A DNA stretch of 64,000 nucleotides from Aptenodytes patagonicus (lineage: Eukaryota > Chordata > Aves > Sphenisciformes > Spheniscidae). The notes under the pieces are model-generated. The model saw only the letters and a program-made list of their open reading frames with translations, searched no databases and was not told the origin of the DNA. Made by a program: the position numbers and the translations under genes. Positions within the stretch are counted from its first letter, which is position 1. Every line of letters begins with the position of its first letter. The DNA lies in NCBI RefSeq assembly GCF_965638725.1, contig NC_134949.1, forward strand, positions 53,906,151-53,970,150, written 5' to 3'. This document shows, piece after piece, positions 59,001 through 64,000 of this stretch.

Positions 59001-62000
59001 TAGCTTCTACAAACAGATACGGCAAGTGGTAATCAGATCTACATCATCTTCAACTGCTGCAAAATACGGTAATGGAGTATTAATTTCTAAGTTTTGTGTA
59101 ATGACAGTCTTAATGGTTTTTTTCATAGGTGGATTTTGTAGATACCAATATTATTATTACCGAACCTTATTTTAACTTCAGTTCAATACAAGAATCCATG
59201 AATGAAATTCTATTTGAAGAGTATCAATTTCAAGCAGTTCTTAGAGTAAATGGTAAGTCTGTCTCCTCCTAGTTTGATTTATATATTTTGAAGGTGAACC
59301 TTGTAAATAAATAAATAAGCATGCATGCATGCAAACGCACACACATGTATATATAAAGATAGTAAAGAAATTGCTTCATTTCCTTCCTGGCTCTTGAGTA
59401 ATATGCTCCTATATGTACTCTAACTGGATTAAACTTTTTTTTTTTTTTTTTTTTTTAAATTCCAGCTATACTGTTATACTACTTTCTTAAGAGTGTCATG
59501 GTATATAATTAAAGGAAATTTCAGGAGAGTCAGGATGACAGCGATAATGGTTGGATTTTGAAACAGAATAGCATTTGTGAAAGTCTACCAAAAATTTGCA
59601 TGAAGTCTTTGATAGCTTTTCTTTTTTTTGGGGGGGAGTGGGGGTGGGAGGTGGGGGTGGTGGTTTTTTGTTTGGTTTTGTTTTGTATTAGCAAATAAAA
59701 TGCAGCATGACAATCATGAAATGTATTGTATCTTACAGGGAATGTGTAAATAACATTACAACCCTTCTGAAAGATAGCTGGACATAGGATACTCTTTTAG
59801 ATAGGTTTGATAAATTGTGGTGTGATCAGTCTGCTTGGACTTTAGGAGAGGAAACTGAACATGGACTGGAATTATTGAAAAAGAATAAATGGGGGCATAT
59901 ATGATACTTAGTTTTATCCACAGTCAAAATTAATTCATGTGTTGGCTGTAGTATTATGTATTGAGGTCTTGGAAGTCTGTCAAAGGCATTTAAAATATGA
60001 AGCAAGTACACTTTCATATCAATATAAGTTCTAAAAGTGTGTATTCATATAAAAATTGAATGAAATTTTTTGTATTTCAGCTGGAGCTCTTAGTGCGCAC
60101 AGGTATTTCCGGGATAATCCATCTGAGCTATGTTGTATCATTGTGGATAGTGGATACTCTTTTACACACATTGTACCTTATTGTAGAAGTAAAAAGAAGA
60201 AAGAGGCAATCATCAGGTAAACTGCAGCATGTATTTTCTAGAAGAACTGTTTGCTATGTCTGAAGTTAATAATGACAGAATTCCTTGTGTTACTCCTTTT
60301 CTGTAGGATTAATGTTGGAGGAAAACTCTTAACCAACCATCTGAAGGAGATAATCTCTTACAGGTAAAGCACGCTGATCATTATCTTGAGACCTGGTATG
60401 AAACGAGCTAGAAGTTTGTGGGGATATTCTTAGTGCTTCTGTGAATTTTAGATTAAATGCTGTTTAAAGGAGATGGGAATTTCTGTCTGTTATAATCTGC
60501 TAGCTGCCATCTTGAGCTTAAGATCAAGATTAATTAAGATGAGCTTAAGCTCTTTGAAGAATTAGGCTGTTACTTTTTAAAGTGCCGGTGCTTTTGAAGT
60601 TGCTGAAGTTACCTGCGTGTTCACAACTACACAGGTCCTTACATATTTTCTGAGATGTCTCAGCAGATCATCAGTCAGTTTGCTAACTGATTCTATCAAT
60701 ACCACAAATAAAATTCAATAGGATCAACTTTTCATTAGGATCCTTTAGCTTGGAACTTTATCTACGTAAAGGTCTTTGCTAGTAGAGCTAATTGCAGGAT
60801 TATGGCTATGCTTGTTATGAAGACGTCGGGCAAATGCAGGTAGATGTTTGTATTTATTGAACTGTGAAATGGGAAAATGCTAAACTCCAGTAGGCCAGGA
60901 ATGCTTTTGTAAATTGAATACAAGTTTTAGATACTGAAACAGTAGCTTTCTGTGATTTGAAAAACATGGTTGCTCATCTCCAGTGGAAAACTGGACAGGT
61001 AATGCTAGGACTTAATTATTCTCAAACTTCTGTGGTTTTGTTTTTTGTTTTTCACAGGCAGCTACATGTTATGGATGAAACGCATGTAATTAATCAAGTG
61101 AAAGAAGATGTGTGTTATGTTTCTCAAGACTTTTACAAGGACATGGACATTGCCAAGTATGTATACAACGGTACTAAATGTAAAAGTTGGTACTCCTGAA
61201 TAACAAACAAATAAAACTATACTCTTAATAAGAAAAATTTCCAGTTAAGTCAAAGGAAGTCTTGTCAGTATAAAATAGTTGGGATTTAGAACTTGTTCTT
61301 TATTTTGTTGTATTTTACATTCTTCTCTTTCAGATTGAAAGGAGAGGAAAATACTGTAATGGTAGATTATGTTTTGCCAGACTTCAGCACAATCAAAAAA
61401 GGATTTTGTAAGGTAACGATAGTACGGTTTTTGAAGTATTTTTTGGACTGTTCCCCTGCACAAGTCTAGTAGAGAGGTTAAAAAGACTTTCTTTTTTCCA
61501 ATGCTGTATTGTATCTTCTTTCTGTGCTACACATTAATTGGTAAAGTTTTCCTTAGGAAGTTGAGATTAAAATTAAATACTGTTTTTCCAGCATAGCATT
61601 TTCTGTTCTGTTATTTAATACTTGTAGCTTTCTATGCTTGTGCTCTGTCATATCATCCATATCATTATTGTTGGGGTTTTTTTAAAGTTAAGTTGGAAGA
61701 TGTTTCCTCTGCTTTGATACTTTTTTGTAAGTCTCTCTGAATTTCATTTAAATACCCTAATAGGCAGAAGGTTCAAAGTCACGTTATAGAAGAGCCTGAA
61801 AAGTCTTCATACCAGTGAAGACAGTTTGCCAATTTGATCTCATTTACCGAGTTAGCCACAGCTTCAAAAGCAGTCCCGATATTTTAAAGCCACTCTCATG
61901 CATACCTATTTTATTTTGCTTTAGGCAAAACTGCAGTTGATAAGAGCAAAGTCACTTCAGATTTAATACCAGAGTATGTATTATTCTTAAAAGATTTGTT

Positions 62001-63377
62001 GATAATACGACTTAACGTAGAATATACTGCCTACCTCTGCAGTACACGAAAAAGATTAGCTGAATGCTCTAGGATGTAATTTCTTTTCTTAAGCAGTGGC
62101 TACTATTCATGTCTTGTCTTTAGCCAAGGGAAGAGATGGTGTTAAGTGGAAAATACAAGACTGGTGAACAAATACTTCGTCTAACAAATGAAAGATTTGC
62201 AGTTCCAGAAATACTCTTCCATCCTTCAGATATTGGTATTCAAGAGATGGGAATTCCTGAAGCCATTGTTTATTCTATTCAGAATTTACCTGAAGGTATA
62301 ACCTAAAAGTATTTTGAAAAGTGTGTGTGGGGGGGTGTTTGTGTTGTGTTGTTTTGGGGTTTTTTGTTGGTTTTGGTTTTGGATTTTTTTTTTTTAAGCA
62401 TCCAAAGTGTCTTAAGAAGCTAGTACTCTCAATATGCCAGTTACTAAGTTGTTGTGAACTGTTCTGTCTTCTGGTGTGTGTCATATACGCTAGAAGTGAT
62501 TGTCTACAAGATTCTCTGTTAGGCAAACACAGTTTTGTGGTGATACATTGATTGGTTTCTACTCTTGTTTCAGTTAATCACTGTAGACTTAATTCTTCTT
62601 AACGTCCTTTTCTAACGTGACCTATCTGTCTTTGATGCCGATGATGGAATATACTTGAAATTAGTTTTAGTTGTGTTTTAAAATATTTTTCGTCACTGGA
62701 AGAAGAGAAAAATCAAACGGATAAGAAAAATGAAACTGACCAAACTCAGTAATTTAAGCATCAAAGTATAAAACCTTTCTGACTGCTGTGTTTGTCAGAA
62801 GTAATACTAAAGCTTTCATTTTATAGATGATGTACATTAATGTTATTACTACAAAGACGACTTTCATAGCTTTTAGGATACTACATAAGTATGGCGGCAT
62901 TGAGGCTATTATTTTGTACTCTTAAAAAAATTTTATCATTTAAAATCCCTTTTGAAAGGGGAATTGTGTTGGCAGACATGAAATTTAATAGAGAGTATAA
63001 GAAAACAGTAGTTATCAAATCCATATTCTAAAAATCACGAAGAACAGAGGGTGATTGATCACTTTCTTGTATTTCTCAATACAGCTATTTAACTGATGTG
63101 ATCATTAGATGATCACAAAATTCCTCTATGCGTATTTCTTACTTATGTTCCAATTCATAACAAAATTGGGGAAAAAAGACTTTAATCTTTAAATATATAT
63201 TCAGTCTCTAACTACAGATTTACTTATTTATTTTACAGAAATGCAGCCTCATTTCTTCAAGAACATAGTTCTGACTGGGGGAAACACCCTTTTTCCGGGC
63301 TTCAGAGATCGGGTTTATTCTGAAGTTCGATGTCTTACTCCAACTGATTATGATGTTTCCGTTGTTCTTCCTGAAAA
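56029..63377 (+). CDS. ACTR6: ACTR6 gene, coding span of exons 1-10; last exon beyond the right edge
   Basis: Actin-related protein 6 is a nuclear actin-fold subunit of the SRCAP remodelling complex (Arp6 of yeast SWR1), which exchanges H2A for H2A.Z. The vertebrate protein has also been linked to HP1 heterochromatin. Ten exons join in frame (353 full codons plus two bases, all GT-AG, no stop). Hallmarks are [19 protein letters not shown] (the actin phosphate-binding loop, with changes from true actin), [54 protein letters not shown] and [19 protein letters not shown]. The start has A at -3 and G at +4. The human protein is 396 residues, so about 43 remain off the edge. Sequence is nearly identical to the family throughout, so it is an intact gene and not a retrocopy. 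Confidence 0.98.
56097..56720 (+). other. ACTR6: ACTR6 intron 1
   Basis: Its first 400 bp belong to the CpG island and contain G-rich runs. The rest is ordinary intron. Confidence 0.9.
56721..56838 (+). CDS. ACTR6: ACTR6 exon 2
   Basis: It covers residues 23-62, from [20 protein letters not shown] to [10 protein letters not shown]. The acceptor is tttccag and the donor is AAA|gtaagt, phase 0. Confidence 0.97.
56839..57687 (+). other. ACTR6: ACTR6 intron 2
   Basis: More than half of this intron is the CR1 fragment at 56,975-57,438. Confidence 0.9.
56975..57438 (-). mobile_element. CR1 LINE fragment, antisense to ACTR6
   Basis: The minus strand reads [40 protein letters not shown] and [20 protein letters not shown] without a break, the C-terminal end of CR1 ORF2. 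The 3' end at 56,975 shows AATCATAGAATCGTTTAGGT on the plus strand. It is about 460 bp, well preserved and 5'-truncated. Confidence 0.93.
57688..57756 (+). CDS. ACTR6: ACTR6 exon 3
   Basis: It covers residues 63-85, 23 codons: [20 protein letters not shown] followed by MYQ. The acceptor is cctacag and the donor is CAA|gtaaga. Confidence 0.97.
57757..59128 (+). other. ACTR6: ACTR6 intron 3
   Basis: AT-rich, 1.37 kb. A 103-codon minus frame at 58,627-58,938 has no recognisable domain. No repeat is recognised. Confidence 0.85.
59129..59252 (+). CDS. ACTR6: ACTR6 exon 4
   Basis: It covers residues 86-126 plus one base: [20 protein letters not shown] and [20 protein letters not shown]. The acceptor is ttcatag and the donor is G|gtaagt. 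Confidence 0.97.
59253..60080 (+). other. ACTR6: ACTR6 intron 4
   Basis: It contains a short AAAT/GCAT/AC microsatellite cluster (59,300-59,350), a T22 run (59,435-59,456) and a G-rich tract (59,630-59,660) listed separately. Confidence 0.85.
59630..59660 (+). other. G-rich tract able to form a G-quadruplex
   Basis: Four or more G runs of at least three bases (7, 5, 3 and 5) with loops of a few bases lie on the coding strand, preceded by a T run. The structure is predicted from the pattern only. Confidence 0.6.
60081..60216 (+). CDS. ACTR6: ACTR6 exon 5
   Basis: It covers residues 127-171 plus two bases: [20 protein letters not shown] and [20 protein letters not shown], the second nucleotide-loop region of the actin fold. 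The acceptor is atttcag and the donor is AG|gtaaac. Confidence 0.97.
60307..60363 (+). CDS. ACTR6: ACTR6 exon 6
   Basis: It covers residues 172-190 plus two bases: [20 protein letters not shown] 90-bp intron separates it from exon 5. The acceptor is tctgtag and the donor is AG|gtaaag. Confidence 0.97.
60364..61057 (+). other. ACTR6: ACTR6 intron 6
   Basis: AT-rich, with nothing recognisable. Confidence 0.85.
61058..61156 (+). CDS. ACTR6: ACTR6 exon 7
   Basis: It covers residues 191-223 plus two bases: [20 protein letters not shown] and [11 protein letters not shown]. The acceptor is ttcacag and the donor is AA|gtatgt. Confidence 0.96.
61334..61412 (+). CDS. ACTR6: ACTR6 exon 8
   Basis: It covers residues 224-250: [20 protein letters not shown] and IKKGFCK. 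The acceptor is ctttcag and the donor is AAG|gtaacg. Confidence 0.97.
61413..62123 (+). other. ACTR6: ACTR6 intron 8
   Basis: AT-rich, with nothing recognisable. Confidence 0.85.
62124..62295 (+). CDS. ACTR6: ACTR6 exon 9
   Basis: It covers residues 251-307 plus one base: [40 protein letters not shown] and [12 protein letters not shown]. The acceptor is tctttag and the donor is G|gtataa. Confidence 0.97.
62296..63238 (+). other. ACTR6: ACTR6 intron 9
   Basis: It begins with a G/T-only low-complexity tract (about 62,318-62,397). The rest is AT-rich without a recognisable feature. Confidence 0.85.
63239..63377 (+). CDS. ACTR6: ACTR6 exon 10, last exon in the window
   Basis: It covers residues 308-353 plus two bases: [20 protein letters not shown] and [20 protein letters not shown], ending VLPE. 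This holds the adenosine-pocket motif LTGG. The acceptor is tttacag and the donor is AA|gtaagt. Confidence 0.97.
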
Positions 63378-64000
63378 GTAAGTTCTAAACTGTACAGAAC
63401 AAGCTTTGTCCTTCTAGCAGAACAAACAATAAAGTAGGATTTCTTTTGCTGATTAAAAAGATAGATTGAGTAAAGGGGTTAATTTAAATATTGAGTGAAC
63501 CAAAATTGTACACGAAGAATGTTTTAAATCAGTGTATTTTCAGACAAACCAAATAATCAGAGACCACTTGCTTGCCCTGTACTTTGGCTGATAAAGTTAA
63601 GCGTATAAGTAAGTGTTTCCAGGATCAGTCTTTTTATTGTAAACATAAATAAGACTGTATCGTCATTTAGTGGATACATAAGTATGCAAGATTAGAGTTT
63701 AGTCTTTTCCTTAGAAGAATTTTCAGCATCTGAATGCTGCCATGTCATTATTAATGTAGCCACTTCAGGGATTTGGAGGGGGTAACATCATTGCAGAGAG
63801 AGAGTATACAGCTGAGACAAAACAAGTATATCTTGAAAGTACAAAAAAATCTTCACTTTTTTTAAGTATTATACAAGAGTATTTTTAAATATCATTAAAG
63901 AATCATTATCTGTGCAAAGTAAATACAAAGACATCTCCACTTCCTGCCCTCTTCACACCTGCCTCCAAAGAGGCACTTGCTTTTTATAAAAAGCAAAGTC
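63378..64000 (+). other. ACTR6: ACTR6 intron 10, partial
   Basis: AT-rich intron running off the right edge. The final exon, expected to resume at a split Asn codon and continue PITYAWEGG in family members, is not in this sequence. Confidence 0.85.

Noticed and set aside
1..64000. tRNA, rRNA, snoRNA, CRISPR arrays or bacterial defence systems
   Set aside because: I looked for cloverleaf, C/D-box and spaced-repeat patterns by eye and saw none I could support. The window is bird nuclear DNA.

Overview
This window is nuclear DNA from a bird. The evidence is a set of CR1 LINE fragments with the avian-type 3' end, two copies of an avian-type endogenous retroviral LTR, and two vertebrate genes whose exons can be read codon by codon. 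Introns make up most of the sequence. I do not claim a species. The two genes, BLTP3B (also UHRF1BP1L/SHIP164) and ACTR6, are also near each other in the human genome at 12q23.

Left and centre (1-49,322, minus strand): BLTP3B encodes a chorein-type bridge-like lipid transfer protein. Sixteen coding exons are placed exactly. They join in frame to give residues 1-1185; the human protein is about 1464 residues, so the C-terminal exons lie beyond the left edge. Intron 1 is 18.5 kb. Intron 5 holds a rearranged endogenous retrovirus remnant at 21.7-23.8 kb: two LTRs in opposite orientation around a short leader with a lysine-tRNA-like primer binding site and a tandem repeat of about 50 bp. Intron 9 holds a long decayed CR1 at about 11.0-13.9 kb, followed by a protein-like but broken segment at 14.0-15.2 kb that I cannot identify.

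Right (56,029-64,000, plus strand): ACTR6 encodes actin-related protein 6, a subunit of the SRCAP (SWR1-type) complex that deposits histone H2A.Z. Ten coding exons give residues 1-353. The last exon, about 43 residues, lies beyond the right edge.

Between them: the genes are divergent, with start codons 6.7 kb apart. Each has its own CpG island, about 48.5-49.9 kb and 55.4-56.5 kb, with YY1-, ETS- and E-box-like sites. The space between the islands is AT-rich and holds two CR1 3' ends and one unexplained open frame. The two products work in unrelated processes (endosomal lipid transfer and chromatin remodelling), so the pairing looks like conserved synteny rather than a functional cluster.

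I found no CRISPR array, rRNA, tRNA or bacterial-type system, and nothing I would call a new biological system. The observations most worth a second look are the inverted LTR pair with its leader repeat, the unidentified broken coding-like segment, and the palindromes in the ACTR6 promoter.
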